Shown in pieces: positions 37,207 to 46,909 of a stretch of 64,000 nucleotides of DNA (positions within the stretch are counted from its first letter, which is position 1; each line of letters starts with the position of its first letter). The stretch is from assembly GCF_014077505.1 (NCBI RefSeq), contig NZ_JACGWA010000011.1, forward strand, positions 59,534 to 123,533. The letters are read 5' to 3'. The position numbers and the translations under genes were made by a program. The notes below the pieces were generated by a model, which was not told the DNA's origin, ran no database searches, and worked only from the letters and a program-made list of their open reading frames with translations. Origin of the DNA: Colwellia sp. BRX10-3 (GTDB taxonomy: Bacteria; Pseudomonadota; Gammaproteobacteria; Enterobacterales; Alteromonadaceae).

Positions 37207-38628
37207 TTATAAATTAATCACTTGATAACTAGTATAGCTACCAATAGCGGAATAATTGATTAAGGTAATTCTATTTGGCTGTACATCTACTTCAATATGT
37301 TTTTGTTGTCCATTGACCTGCACTTGCAATACTTGCTTACCCGCCGGTAAATCCATGCGCACTATATCAACTTGATCAGGTAACGTAGACCAACTTCGAG
37401 TATCTGCTTTTTCAGAAGCAATATTATAAATACTGGCTAAAATATTCCCCACATCACCCGCTTCTCGGCTAAGTTTTTGTCGTACTTGTTCTTTGGCAAC
37501 AACCCGCACCACTTGTCGAGTTAATAGTGACGGTAGTTGATCTTTTAAATCTTTCGCCGCTAGCGATTGAATACGTACAATTTCATTTGACTGATAGCTT
37601 TGTTCAGTACTTTTAAAGCTAATTTTGCTGTGTTGTGTTAAAGCCCCTTCATAAACGGGTAAAGAAAAACTGAAAAACTTTAATCCATAATTACTTCGAC
37701 CTACCGGCAGGTTTAAGCCAACATCTTGCTTACTATTAATAATATCACGCTCAACAAGCACAACTACTTGTCCTTGACCTTTTGAATCTCGCGCTTGATA
37801 CTTTCCAAAACGTTGTTGGAAGCTGGCTAAATCGTCTTGCATAGCTAACTTGGTTGCTAAGCGCAAAACATCTTGCTGTAAATAGTTATTTTCTGGGTAG
37901 ATTTCTATTGCACGTTTATAATCGATATAGGCATCATTTAATTCACCACTGGCTTCATACAAAATGCCAGAAAGATAAAAGGTAAAAGCATTTTGAAAGC
38001 CATTTTTCACCTTGCCAATGGCACTAACCATACTCGGATAGCCACCTTGTAAACTATCGGTACTCATACCTGAGTTATGTAACTCATTTTGTGCCTTATA
38101 AAGTTCATCTTTATAAGCTTTAAGCGCGTTCTCTTGTACCAAATTCGCGCGACGAATCTCAACTAACGCGCCAGATAAATCATGTTGAAATAAGTAGTTT
38201 AACGCTTGGTAACTGTGCAACATACCTTGTTCATAATAAGGTACTTCATAAGACGTAGCATTATCATTGCTGACCACAGCACCTAAATTTTCAAAGCCTT
38301 TACTAATTTGAATTTTTGCCTTGTTACGTTGATTTTCAACTTGAACATAAGCTTGGGCAAAGGTTTTTTGGCTTGCGGGCCAATTAGCGGCTAAAAACTG
38401 TAAGCGCCCTCTTTCAAGCAAACTTAATACATAAGTATTATTGCTTTGCTCACGTTCACCCAGTAGGTTTTGCGCTTTAAGAAAGTCGCCTTGTCGCTGT
38501 GCAGCTTTCACCGGTTTCATTTGGCTGTTGTAGCCCTGAAAAAGATCGGTGAGTTGAAATGTTGCGCAACCTGATAAAACGCTGATAATTGCGGTTACAA
38601 GAATACGCTTAGGTAGGTACTTGAACAT
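37207..38628 (-). CDS. COG3014 TPR-containing outer-membrane lipoprotein
   Basis: 473 residues with lipobox SVLSGC (Cys21). Residues 40-260 are helical repeats of TPR type (AAQRQGDFLKAQNLLGERE, LNDAYIDYKRAIEIYPEN), with the family motif YEQGMLHSYQALNYL. The C-terminal 200 residues form a beta-rich domain. It is the first gene of the COG3014-ycfL-lpoB operon, which suggests a link with PBP1B activation or outer-membrane/peptidoglycan coupling. The mechanism is unknown. Confidence 0.88.
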   Translation of the reverse strand: MFKYLPKRILVTAIISVLSGCATFQLTDLFQGYNSQMKPVKAAQRQGDFLKAQNLLGEREQSNNTYVLSLLERGRLQFLAANWPASQKTFAQAYVQVENQRNKAKIQISKGFENLGAVVSNDNATSYEVPYYEQGMLHSYQALNYLFQHDLSGALVEIRRANLVQENALKAYKDELYKAQNELHNSGMSTDSLQGGYPSMVSAIGKVKNGFQNAFTFYLSGILYEASGELNDAYIDYKRAIEIYPENNYLQQDVLRLATKLAMQDDLASFQQRFGKYQARDSKGQGQVVVLVERDIINSKQDVGLNLPVGRSNYGLKFFSFSLPVYEGALTQHSKISFKSTEQSYQSNEIVRIQSLAAKDLKDQLPSLLTRQVVRVVAKEQVRQKLSREAGDVGNILASIYNIASEKADTRSWSTLPDQVDIVRMDLPAGKQVLQVQVNGQQKHIEVDVQPNRITLINYSAIGSYTSYQVINL

Positions 38629-38930
38629 TGAATTAACTTATTTCCATAAAAGTTTACTGCGCTTAATTAAGTTTCTATCAACAAATCTATATAAAATGTA
38701 GTTATAAGTAAAAGTAAGCTTATTTAAGGTTAGTAGCAATATTTACTTTGTTGAAAAATTTCAGAAAACTTGATTTAAGGGCGGAGAATATGGAACATTA
38801 TCGCAGTATAGTGATGCACTTATTGGCAGGGTTACCAATAAGTGCTAATAGTGACTTAACACTGAATATTAATTAAATATGCTCCAATGTAAATGCTATA
38901 TCTATTTTATTAGTGTGCTGTTTTCGTGTG
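38629..38930. promoter_or_regulatory. Upstream region of the lpoB operon with a perfect hairpin
   Basis: About 300 bp between the COG3014 gene and doxX, both minus strand. It contains GCACTTATTGG (38816-38826) and CCAATAAGTGC (38835-38845), an 11-bp perfect inverted repeat with an eight-base loop CAGGGTTA. There is no T tract on either side, so it is more likely an operator or mRNA structure than an intrinsic terminator. No gene is supported here. Confidence 0.5.
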
Positions 38931-39533
38931 CTAAGTCGTTGATATAAAATTGCGTTTAAACCAGTAGTCCAAACTGACATAGCGCCCGCCACCGATAAAA
39001 AACAATGCCAGTAACATAATAAAATATGTCGCTGCGAATTCAATACCGTTATTTAAAATAGTAATATTGCCACTACTCGTAAGCCACTCGTAATTACCAT
39101 GCTCTTGTAAAATAGAAATAATCATTTCTTTTTTCTCAACAGTTGCCTCTACTCGCTCATTAGCAAATGGCGCATTGGCATCTGCAATCGCTTGCCAACC
39201 ATATTGTCCGTGCACTGATGTCATAGCGATGAACATGGTAATCATCAAAGGAATAGCCATTAAACGTACGCCTAAGCCCAGTAATAATGCAATGGCTCCA
39301 ATAACTTCCGCACCAACGGCTAAAATAGCGAGAATATATGGAAACGGCAAACCTAAGCCCCAATCGTCATTACCAAACCATTGCACAATATTGTCAAAAC
39401 CGTCTATTTTAGTCGTGCCCGCCATCCAAAAAATAGGCACTAAATACAAACGTAATAATAGCGGAGCAAGAAAATCCAACTTTTTCGTGGAATTTAATAT
39501 GCAGTAACCTTTGTTTAATAGTGCTTTTACCAT
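38931..39533 (-). CDS. DoxX family membrane protein
   Basis: 200 residues with four hydrophobic helices. The DoxX pattern is LLLRLYLVPIFWMAGTTKIDGFDNIVQWF, then ILAVGAEVIGAIALLLGLGVRLMAIPLM, then a C-terminal ALFFIGGGRYVSLDYWF. DoxX-type proteins are inner-membrane oxidoreductase partners of varied and mostly unknown function. Single gene with its own promoter region; a sizeable periplasmic loop (about residues 105-165) lies between helices three and four. Confidence 0.9.
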   Translation of the reverse strand: MVKALLNKGYCILNSTKKLDFLAPLLLRLYLVPIFWMAGTTKIDGFDNIVQWFGNDDWGLGLPFPYILAILAVGAEVIGAIALLLGLGVRLMAIPLMITMFIAMTSVHGQYGWQAIADANAPFANERVEATVEKKEMIISILQEHGNYEWLTSSGNITILNNGIEFAATYFIMLLALFFIGGGRYVSLDYWFKRNFISTT

Positions 39534-39694
39534 GTTTATTCCTGTTTGCTTTAGTTGTTTATGGGGAACTATTTTATTTGACCCGATAAGTTACTGAGCA
39601 ATTTCAAAATTTGTTAATAAAACGCACATTAAAGCAGTTTAATAAGTAATTTAACTATAAATAAAGTTTATCACCCTATAGCTAACTTTACTTA

Positions 39695-40051
39695 TTATAA
39701 GGTTTCCACTTCCGCTAATGCTTGAGTAAATTCAGGTAATTCTAATTCAAAACATGCTTCATCTTCCTGCCAGTTAAGGCCGATAATAACACCGTCTTCT
39801 AGTAAGTCTTCAACCCAAAACTCCATCCAATCAGCAACCGTAATCGCAGCGGGTATATAATCAGCCCACTCTTGAACACAATGGCTATTAGCAAGTTTTT
39901 CAGTTGACCAAAGTGGCATTACTTCCGTATTTTCGAAGTTTACTGAATCAAGTACCACCCAATCTTCGCTGTTTTTGTCTTGTAACGCCCAAAGGGTTTG
40001 GGTGTCTTTAACTTGCTTTAAAAATGACTCTAATGTTGTTTCTGTGCTCAT
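39695..40051 (-). CDS. DUF2750 family protein
   Basis: 118 residues, acidic, cytosolic, with the DUF2750 pattern: TLWALQDKNSEDWVVLDS, VMPLWSTEKLANSHC, WMEFWVEDLLEDGVIIGLNW. The function of the family is unknown; it resembles immunity-like or regulatory small proteins in fold size only. Single gene 58 bp upstream of the SRAP gene stop, in the same direction but with its own leader. Confidence 0.88.
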   Translation of the reverse strand: MSTETTLESFLKQVKDTQTLWALQDKNSEDWVVLDSVNFENTEVMPLWSTEKLANSHCVQEWADYIPAAITVADWMEFWVEDLLEDGVIIGLNWQEDEACFELELPEFTQALAEVETL

Positions 40052-40108
40052 TTTTTCTAATACCTTAATAACGTTTTTTATATTATACGTGAATTGTATC
40101 TCTAGTTG

Positions 40109-40687
40109 TTAGCTTGTTGCGACACAGAGATATTCATTAGGAATAGCTGACATTAATGGCGATAAATGCGAACTCATGCTGCAAGGCTGCAACCAAGCAT
40201 TGATGTCTTCAGGTAAAATTAACACCGGCATACGATGATGATATTGTTCGCACATGGAGTTTGGATTGGTGGTTAATGTCACCACTTGTGGCTGTGTTTT
40301 AGCGCCATAATAACTAACACCTGCCATATATAATGGTTGCTGCTGCACATGACTAAAGTAATATTTTTGCTTTTTACTACCTTCTTTTCTCCATTCATAC
40401 CAACCGCTACAAGGTATTAAACAGCGATGTGTTGCAAAGGCTTGGGCAAATGTTGGTTTAGTTGCTACTGTTTCACTTTGAGCATTGATCAATAAGCGTT
40501 TAGACCATGATGGTTGAATACCCCATTGCATGTTAACTTGGCTAAGTTGTTCCTGCGACTGAACAATTGTGGATACATATTCACTTGGGCACAAATTGTC
40601 ATTACTTTCGCTGTTAAAGTTAATACCTGTCGTTTTGCTTACAATTTCACATAACGGATGGTCAATAATATTAAGCCTGCCACACAT
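40109..40687 (-). CDS. yedK: SRAP (HMCES/YedK) family abasic-site protein
   Basis: 192 residues from ATG 40687. The start is set by chemistry: Met removal must expose Cys2 of MCGR, which links covalently to abasic sites in single-stranded DNA. The frame runs 16 codons further upstream to 40735, but that would bury the catalytic Cys. AGGA stands about ten bases upstream of the chosen ATG. Other active-site elements present are NAQSET, CSGWYEW (Glu) and YHHRMPVLI (His). It protects ssDNA abasic sites during replication. Confidence 0.94.
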   Translation of the reverse strand: MCGRLNIIDHPLCEIVSKTTGINFNSESNDNLCPSEYVSTIVQSQEQLSQVNMQWGIQPSWSKRLLINAQSETVATKPTFAQAFATHRCLIPCSGWYEWRKEGSKKQKYYFSHVQQQPLYMAGVSYYGAKTQPQVVTLTTNPNSMCEQYHHRMPVLILPEDINAWLQPCSMSSHLSPLMSAIPNEYLCVATS

Positions 40688-40874
40688 GCTTTTATCCTTG
40701 TCTTTGATGCTTAAGCAATAGATGAATATTATCATCTAATAAGTTGTTAATAGTAACTTCAAGTTTCAAAATCAACCCTAAACTAAGCAGCATATTGAAG
40801 TGGAGCAGGTATACCTATTAAATTAACCATCTGTTAAGCTGCAGATATTCGTAACATAAGTAACAGAACAGTCA

Positions 40875-42002
40875 TTGAAAATTGAGATTGTAAATAATAT
40901 TTCTGATATTACTGAACAAGACTGGCAACGGCTAAACCGTGATCCTTCAGTGTTTTCAAATTATCAATTTTTCCAGTGTTTGGAAAGCAGTGGCTCGGTT
41001 TCTAATGAGCAAGGTTGGCAACCTCATCATTTACAATTACGTAACAATGATAACAATGAAGTTAACGCGATATTGCCTATGTACGTTAAATCTCATTCAT
41101 GGGGAGAGTATGTTTTTGATTGGGCTTGGGCAGATGCTTATCAGCAACATAATATTCCGTACTACCCGAAACTAGTTGCTACCACGCCATTAACGCCAGT
41201 AACTAGCAATAAACTTCTCGCCAACAATGTTGCACTTACCGACGTTTTTGAGGTGTTAACTCACCATTGCCAACATCAACAGTTAAATAGTTGGCATTTA
41301 TTATATTGCTCGCCAGCACAGCAAGAAACAGACGATGTTTACCAACGCAACACTGTTCAATTTCATTGGCTTAATTATAACTACCGAGATTTTGAAGATT
41401 TTCTCTCCCGTTTTACCGCCAGAAAAAGAAAAAACACTCGCAAAGAGCGCCTTTCAATAACACAACAAAACATCGAAGTTCGGCGTATTACTGGCAAAGA
41501 TATTAGCAAAGAAGAATTAGCATTTTTCTATTTAACTTATCAGCTAACATATTTAAAACGCGGACATACGCCACATTTATCTTTTGAATTTTTTCAATCA
41601 ATAATACAAAAGTTACCTGAACATATTTTACTGATCATCGCTAGCTGCAATGGTGAAGACATCGCCTGTGCTTGGTTCTTTTTTGACGACAAAAATTTGT
41701 ATGGTCGCTACTGGGGTTGCACAAAGTCGTACAATAATTTGCATTTCGAGTTGTGTTACTACCAAGGCATAGAGTTTTGTATTGATAATAAGTTGAGTTT
41801 ATTTCACCCAGGAACGCAAGGTGAACATAAAATACAACGTGGCTTTGAACCTAAACTGACCACCTCATACCATTGGATTAAACATGCGGGATTCAAACCG
41901 GCTATTAAAGCTTTTTGTTTGCAAGAACAGCAACAAATGCGCACTTATCAATCGCAATGCCAGCAACTATTGCCTTTTAATTCAAACGATGAAAGTCGTT
42001 AA
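40875..42002 (+). CDS. GNAT/FemAB-like acyltransferase (COG3146)
   Basis: 375 residues from a TTG at 40875; no ATG is available nearby. The COG3146 pattern is clear: FSNYQFFQCLESSGSVSNEQGW, FTARKRKNTRKERLSI, YLTYQLTYLKRGHTPHLS, GRYWGCTKSYNNLHFELCYYQGI, and HPGTQGEHKIQRGFEP. The family has two tandem GNAT folds and is often labelled a peptidoglycan-biosynthesis acyltransferase without experimental proof. The DUF938 methyltransferase gene follows after 66 bp and may share its transcript. Confidence 0.88.
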   Translation: MKIEIVNNISDITEQDWQRLNRDPSVFSNYQFFQCLESSGSVSNEQGWQPHHLQLRNNDNNEVNAILPMYVKSHSWGEYVFDWAWADAYQQHNIPYYPKLVATTPLTPVTSNKLLANNVALTDVFEVLTHHCQHQQLNSWHLLYCSPAQQETDDVYQRNTVQFHWLNYNYRDFEDFLSRFTARKRKNTRKERLSITQQNIEVRRITGKDISKEELAFFYLTYQLTYLKRGHTPHLSFEFFQSIIQKLPEHILLIIASCNGEDIACAWFFFDDKNLYGRYWGCTKSYNNLHFELCYYQGIEFCIDNKLSLFHPGTQGEHKIQRGFEPKLTTSYHWIKHAGFKPAIKAFCLQEQQQMRTYQSQCQQLLPFNSNDESR

Positions 42003-42068
42003 CCACATTAGTAACAATATGAATAAAAATTTGAGCCATCATTGGTGTAAACACTTGAGTAATAAATC

Positions 42069-42662
42069 ATGAATAAGCCCTTTTCCCAAGCGTGCGAAAA
42101 TAATAAAACCGCGATTTTATTACGGTTAGTCAATACCTTTAGCCAAAGTAAAACTGTTTTAGAAGTCGGCTCAGGCACGGGTCAACATGCGGTCTATTTT
42201 GCACCAAACATGACGTGGTTGAGTTGGCAAACCAGTGACATGATGTTAAATCATCAAGGCATCAGCCAATGGTTAAAAGAGTACCCTGCAGGTAACTTGC
42301 TTCACCCTGTTGAACTTGATCTAAACCACCCATGGCCTATTAAAAAAGTTGACGCCATCTACACCGCTAATACTTTACACATTGTAAGTTGGCCATTAGT
42401 ACAAGCTTTCTTTAGTGGCGTATCACAACATTTAAATCAGCAAGGAAAACTGTGTATTTATGGGCCATTTAATTATCAAGGCAAGTACACCAGTGAAAGT
42501 AATGCCGACTTTGATATCTGGCTAAAAGAACGTGATAGCCAAAGTGCGATTCGCGATATTGAAGCCATAATAGCATTAGCTGAGAGTGCAGGTTTGTCGC
42601 TAGAATACGATCACGCCATGCCGGCAAATAATCGTTTATTGGAATTTAGCAAGATAGATTAA
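42069..42662 (+). CDS. DUF938 SAM-dependent methyltransferase
   Basis: 197 residues with a class I methyltransferase fold: VLEVGSGTGQHAVYFA (SAM site, residues 35-50), LDLNHPWPIKKVDAIYTANTLHI, and GKLCIYGPFNYQGKYTSESNADFD, all typical of DUF938. The human relative METTL26 has the same layout. The substrate is unknown. The start is firm: the N-terminal SQACENNKTAIL segment is the family start. Confidence 0.92.
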   Translation: MNKPFSQACENNKTAILLRLVNTFSQSKTVLEVGSGTGQHAVYFAPNMTWLSWQTSDMMLNHQGISQWLKEYPAGNLLHPVELDLNHPWPIKKVDAIYTANTLHIVSWPLVQAFFSGVSQHLNQQGKLCIYGPFNYQGKYTSESNADFDIWLKERDSQSAIRDIEAIIALAESAGLSLEYDHAMPANNRLLEFSKID

Positions 42663-42697
42663 GCCTTACCCATTGGTATGGATAATTGTGGTAGAAA

Positions 42698-42736
42698 AGA
42701 AAAATGCGCGGTATAGGTGAATTCGCGCATTATTAT
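42698..42736 (-). terminator. Rho-independent terminator of the small-protein/esterase operon
   Basis: AATGCGCG and CGCGCATT form an eight-bp stem around 13 bases. On the minus strand it is followed by TTTTTCTTTTC, so it ends the minus-strand operon; on the plus strand it may also terminate the DUF938 gene. Confidence 0.75.
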
Positions 42737-42820
42737 ATTCGATAGTTAGGCACCAACTATTTCAGATAACAATTTAGTTAACTAAGAATAGATAAGCTTG
42801 TAGTGGTTTACTAAGAGCGA

Positions 42821-42991
42821 CTAATCTGGCACTTTCACTGAAATTTCAATCGACTTAGCGTCACCCGCAAGCCACTTCTGTAAATATACGCTACCCACAA
42901 CTTCAGCCTTACCAGGCTCTGGTATTTCTTTGAATCGGATACTGTTTTTGTTTTCTTTTTCAAAAACGAGTTTAACATTAACTTCGGGCAT
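42821..42991 (-). CDS. Small beta-rich protein of unknown function
   Basis: 56 residues, MPEVNVKLVFEKENKNSIRF...EISVKVPD, with alternating hydrophobic residues typical of a small beta sheet and the phrase GSVYLQKWLAG. AAAGGA precedes the ATG by eight bases. It lies 17 bp after the stop of the esterase gene, in the same direction, and is followed by a terminator, so the two form an operon. I recall similar uncharacterised small proteins in other gammaproteobacteria, but no function. Confidence 0.72.
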   Translation of the reverse strand: MPEVNVKLVFEKENKNSIRFKEIPEPGKAEVVGSVYLQKWLAGDAKSIEISVKVPD

Positions 42992-43008
42992 TATATCGTC
43001 CTTTATGA

Positions 43009-43686
43009 TTACGCTAGATTTAAACGTGCCGTTAACCAGCTGGCAATATCACGAATTTGTGTTGGGTGAACACTGTGCGCCATTGGATAAGTTTGCCACT
43101 TAACCGGGTAGTTTTTCGCTTTAAGTAAGGTATTGGCCATTTTGCCCGCACTTAATGGCACTACATCATCGTTATCGCCGTGTTGTTGCAAAATTTCAGT
43201 ATTACTATTGGCTGCACTTAGTTGCTCAGGCAATGCATCAGCGTTAGGTAAATAACATGACAACGCCATAATACCCGCAAGCTTTTCAGGGTAACGCAAA
43301 CCGGTAAACATACTCATCACACCGCCTTGGCTAAAACCGGCTAAAATAATATTGCTTGCAGGAATGCCACCGGCAACTTGCTCGGCAATTAATGCGCGCA
43401 CTTTCACTTCAGACTCAAGCACACCGTCTATATCTGCACGATTATGCAGAACCATACTTTTAATGTCATACCATGAACGCATAACATAACCTTGGTTAAT
43501 GGTCACAGGCTGCTCTGGCGCATGAGGAAACACAAAACGTACCGCATGGTTTTTAGGTAAACCTAGCTCCGGTACTATGGGCGAAAATCCCGCACCTGAG
43601 TCGCCTAAGCCATGTAACCAAATAACACAGGTTGTTGCAGGTAAGTTTGGTTCTATGGTAATTCGTTCTAATGGGACAGCAGACAT
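43009..43686 (-). CDS. Carboxylesterase / phospholipase-type alpha/beta hydrolase
   Basis: 225 residues from ATG 43686, with AAGAGAG upstream; the frame extends 14 codons further without family similarity. Landmarks are VIWLHGLGDSGAGF (oxyanion loop), GFSQGGVMSMFTGL (nucleophile Ser), HGDNDDVVP (Asp) and MAHSVHP (His). This is the carboxylesterase EstB/acyl-protein-thioesterase-like branch (YpfH-related). It hydrolyses short acyl esters in the cytosol; the physiological substrate is unknown. Confidence 0.92.
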   Translation of the reverse strand: MSAVPLERITIEPNLPATTCVIWLHGLGDSGAGFSPIVPELGLPKNHAVRFVFPHAPEQPVTINQGYVMRSWYDIKSMVLHNRADIDGVLESEVKVRALIAEQVAGGIPASNIILAGFSQGGVMSMFTGLRYPEKLAGIMALSCYLPNADALPEQLSAANSNTEILQQHGDNDDVVPLSAGKMANTLLKAKNYPVKWQTYPMAHSVHPTQIRDIASWLTARLNLA

Positions 43687-43915
43687 GCATCTCTCTTTAT
43701 AGTCGTTACAGTAAAATGCCGATATCATAACGTTTATACTGATTAATTAAAATATGCTCATGCAGGAGAAAATAATAATTTTGTCGTGAGCTATTTCTAG
43801 CTGTGTATTTAAATCAATGATTTTGATTGATACTATGACTTAACATCAATAAAGTAGCTTATCTCAAACGGATTAAAACGACATTGACCATGGATGAAGG
43901 AATGAAAACAAGCCA

Positions 43916-46708
43916 ATGACATTCGCAAAAAAAAGCTCACTTGCTGTTGCCATACTACTAAGCGCAATGTTGGGCACTATCGTTTTAGTCTATCTTGCCC
44001 GCGTTGCACTTTTAAAAGATTTCAGTGAAGAGCAACTGGCACTGTATCAAGTAAAAATTAACTGTTTAGACTTTAAACTCTCTACAGATTTAAAACTTGA
44101 AGTAAGTCGTTTATGTCTGCAAACCTCGAAAGCAGAAATTATCCTTGAAGATATGACTATAAAGTTTGATTTAACTGCTGAGCAAAAAATTAAACGTATC
44201 GATATTGCCTCCGCGACAATTAAAGGCACAGCAAATTTATTCACTGCATTCAAAAATCGTCCACAAGAAAGTAACGATACAACGCTAGCACAACAACTTA
44301 ATATCTATTTAACACAACTTTCAGAGGCTAACCTACCTTTTAACATTAATGTTACAGAGCTGCACTATTCACCTTTCTCAGTTGAAAGTAGCTTTAAAGA
44401 AGGTACTAACAATGCAACAAAAACAGCTAGCTATTCAGGAAGATTTTCAGTAGTACAAAATACAGTAGAGCTTTCATTAAAAGATTTTCAGGATACTCGT
44501 TTGTTGGCCGTTAACTTTTCTATTAAAAATCCAAAAGAACAACAGTTAACGGCTGAGCTTTCTAGCCATTTAAATCCGTTAAAGCGCTTTTTATTAACTC
44601 ATAAACTCCCTTTGTCGCCAGCAGTAATAGACACTTTAGAAATCGTTGCAGCCAGCGGCGAGCTTCAAAGCGTAGTAAATTATCAAGCAGGCCAATTAAC
44701 CATAGCTAGCCAATTGAAAGGTTTATCAATCGCTGGTGAAGGTATTGAAGGCAGTGGTCCTTTTGCGCTAACCGGCGCGATTAATATGCACAGCCAAGTT
44801 AACCTAGCGGTAAATAACCACGCAGCAGATAACCAAGAGAGCAAGCATAATGCGAAGTTTGAGTTTCAAAAAGACAACACCTTACAGTTACAATTTAGCC
44901 ATCAACATTTGCTTGATTATTTAACCAAGCAACTCGTTTCTGCTGAAATTATTAAGCTACTAACAGACAACCCAGTTGACCAATTAACATTCAGCCCAAA
45001 AGGCAAATTAACTTATAACCTGAGCAATCAGCAAATGACTTTATCAGGCCTGACCTTAGAGGCAAAAAACGATCTGCTAGTGCATCAGCTGAACTTAGAT
45101 AATATCGAGTTAGACCTAAATTATTATCTGAACCGCGATATTACTCATAACCTAAATAATTCACCTACGCTCGTTCAAAGTAATATCACTGAGCGTGATA
45201 ACCTAAAAAAGAAAAATGTTAGTATTACCCTACCCAAAGAAAGCATGGCAAAAGAAAATACGCAAAACGAAAGCCAGTTAATCGCTCAATTGAACTTTAA
45301 GCTTGATAGTTCATTGTTACTTTCAGCAATCAATAATTATACTCACTCACCTTTAGTCTTAAAACTGCAAGGTTCTATTAGCCAAAACCACGCAAAAACA
45401 TCCATAAGCTTTGATGAAGACTCTTCTTTGGTCAGCAACAACATTGCAATGCCTACAAAACAAAATAAAGCCGATAAAAAGCTATTTTCGATCAAAAAAT
45501 TATCAACTCAAGTACAAGGCGATGTAGAAATACAAAGTCATATGCAAGTTAAAAACAACGTTCAAGTCAAAGAAAAGCAAAGCATTAACTTAAATTTAAG
45601 CCTGAATACTCAAGCTAAAAATTTACGTGCCGCCAATAGTATTGAAATAAAAATGTTGGCTATAAATACTGGAGTTACCGGTAATTTAAATGACATTAAA
45701 ATACTTGCTGCTGCCACTGCCGACAATGTACCGTTAGGAGGTTTAGCCGTATCTGGGGCGATAGACAAACCCAATTTCGTATTAACGGCAAAGAATTTAC
45801 AGCTAGCTGAACTACTCTCGTTAAATATTAAATTACCCAAGAAAGTTGACTTAGTTGAAGGTGCCTTAAGTTACAATGTAAAAGGTCAAGTAACTGATTT
45901 AAAAAACATTCATAACACACCCATAGCCTTATCTGTCGCTATAACATCACTGAGTGGTGAAATAGAAGGTATATGGATACAAGAGCTAAATTGGCAGCAA
46001 AACTTTCAATTTTTAAATGGTGAGTTTAGTACGCTGGATTATGCAACAGAAAGCTCAACTGAAAACTCATCAGAGAACCTTACAGTGGCATTAATAGATA
46101 CCCCAACGCCAATATCTAAACTGTCAATTAACACCAGTTGGCGTTATCAAAAAGACTTTAAATTTTCAGCAACAAAACTCAAAGGTGATATTTTAGGTGG
46201 TAGTTTTGCCATTCCAAAAATTCAATGGCCACTAGATCAAGAACATTCAGTTGACGTTCAGCTTACTCGTATAGACTTAGAGCAAGTGTTGGCGTTAGAC
46301 AAAAAGCAAGGTATTGTGGTTACCGGCAATATATCGGGGAAGTTACCTATTCGTTATGATGGTGAAAAATACACCATTGAAAAAGGCGAATTACATAATG
46401 TTAGTAATGGCTTAATTCAAGTGATAAATAATCCTGCTGTAGAGAAGCTTAAAGCCAGTAACACACAACTACAGTTAGCGTTTGATGCACTACAGAACTT
46501 ACACTATCATCAACTGTCCTCTGATGTTTCAATGGCAGACGACGGCTATATGTTATTGCAGACGGTAATCAAAGGTCGAAACCCAGACATCGACAATGAT
46601 GTAAATCTTAACTTAAACTTAAGCTATGACTTATTAGGCTTGCTTGAATCAATGTCAATTACCGAGCAATTTGAAGAACGTATTATCAAAGGTTTACAAA
46701 AACATTAA
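43916..46708 (+). CDS. ydbH: AsmA-like lipid transport protein YdbH
   Basis: 930 residues: one N-terminal membrane helix (LAVAILLSAMLGTIVLVYLARVAL), then a very long repetitive beta-rich region as in TamB, YhdP and YdbH, which form periplasm-spanning grooves for phospholipid. The C-terminal segment (ILGGSFAIPKIQWPLDQEHSV...TGNISGKLPIRYDGEKYTIEKGEL) is the conserved YdbH/DUF748-like part. It is followed at 9 bp by ynbE and then ydbL, the same order as in E. coli, where YdbH and YnbE join into an intermembrane bridge. Confidence 0.93.
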   Translation: MTFAKKSSLAVAILLSAMLGTIVLVYLARVALLKDFSEEQLALYQVKINCLDFKLSTDLKLEVSRLCLQTSKAEIILEDMTIKFDLTAEQKIKRIDIASATIKGTANLFTAFKNRPQESNDTTLAQQLNIYLTQLSEANLPFNINVTELHYSPFSVESSFKEGTNNATKTASYSGRFSVVQNTVELSLKDFQDTRLLAVNFSIKNPKEQQLTAELSSHLNPLKRFLLTHKLPLSPAVIDTLEIVAASGELQSVVNYQAGQLTIASQLKGLSIAGEGIEGSGPFALTGAINMHSQVNLAVNNHAADNQESKHNAKFEFQKDNTLQLQFSHQHLLDYLTKQLVSAEIIKLLTDNPVDQLTFSPKGKLTYNLSNQQMTLSGLTLEAKNDLLVHQLNLDNIELDLNYYLNRDITHNLNNSPTLVQSNITERDNLKKKNVSITLPKESMAKENTQNESQLIAQLNFKLDSSLLLSAINNYTHSPLVLKLQGSISQNHAKTSISFDEDSSLVSNNIAMPTKQNKADKKLFSIKKLSTQVQGDVEIQSHMQVKNNVQVKEKQSINLNLSLNTQAKNLRAANSIEIKMLAINTGVTGNLNDIKILAAATADNVPLGGLAVSGAIDKPNFVLTAKNLQLAELLSLNIKLPKKVDLVEGALSYNVKGQVTDLKNIHNTPIALSVAITSLSGEIEGIWIQELNWQQNFQFLNGEFSTLDYATESSTENSSENLTVALIDTPTPISKLSINTSWRYQKDFKFSATKLKGDILGGSFAIPKIQWPLDQEHSVDVQLTRIDLEQVLALDKKQGIVVTGNISGKLPIRYDGEKYTIEKGELHNVSNGLIQVINNPAVEKLKASNTQLQLAFDALQNLHYHQLSSDVSMADDGYMLLQTVIKGRNPDIDNDVNLNLNLSYDLLGLLESMSITEQFEERIIKGLQKH

Positions 46709-46717
46709 GGAGTAAGT

Positions 46718-46900
46718 ATGAATAAAATACTAACCACAGTGTTAGCTATTTTTATAATAAGTGGCTGTACACATAGGGTAGAAGTTAGCGCCAAAGAGCC
46801 CATCACGATTAATTTAAATTTAAAAATTGATCATGAAATCAAAGTAAAAGTCGACAGACAACTTGATGACATTTTTAGTGACGATAGCGACGTATTTTAG
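46718..46900 (+). CDS. ynbE: YnbE outer-membrane lipoprotein
   Basis: 60 residues with lipobox IISGC (Cys17) and the YnbE core KEPITINLNLKIDHEIKVKVD, whose strand pairs with the C-terminus of YdbH to cap the lipid bridge at the outer membrane. A GGAGTAAGT site precedes the ATG. Translated between ydbH and ydbL with gaps of nine bases. Confidence 0.95.
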   Translation: MNKILTTVLAIFIISGCTHRVEVSAKEPITINLNLKIDHEIKVKVDRQLDDIFSDDSDVF

Positions 46901-46909
46901 GGAGTAATT

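Noticed and set aside
38791..38877. 28-codon plus-strand frame (MEHYRSIVMHLLAG...) containing the hairpin
   Set aside because: Too short, overlaps the perfect inverted repeat, and shows no homologue that I know.
40688..40735. Upstream extension of the SRAP gene
   Set aside because: It would place residues before the catalytic Cys2, which must become the N-terminus.
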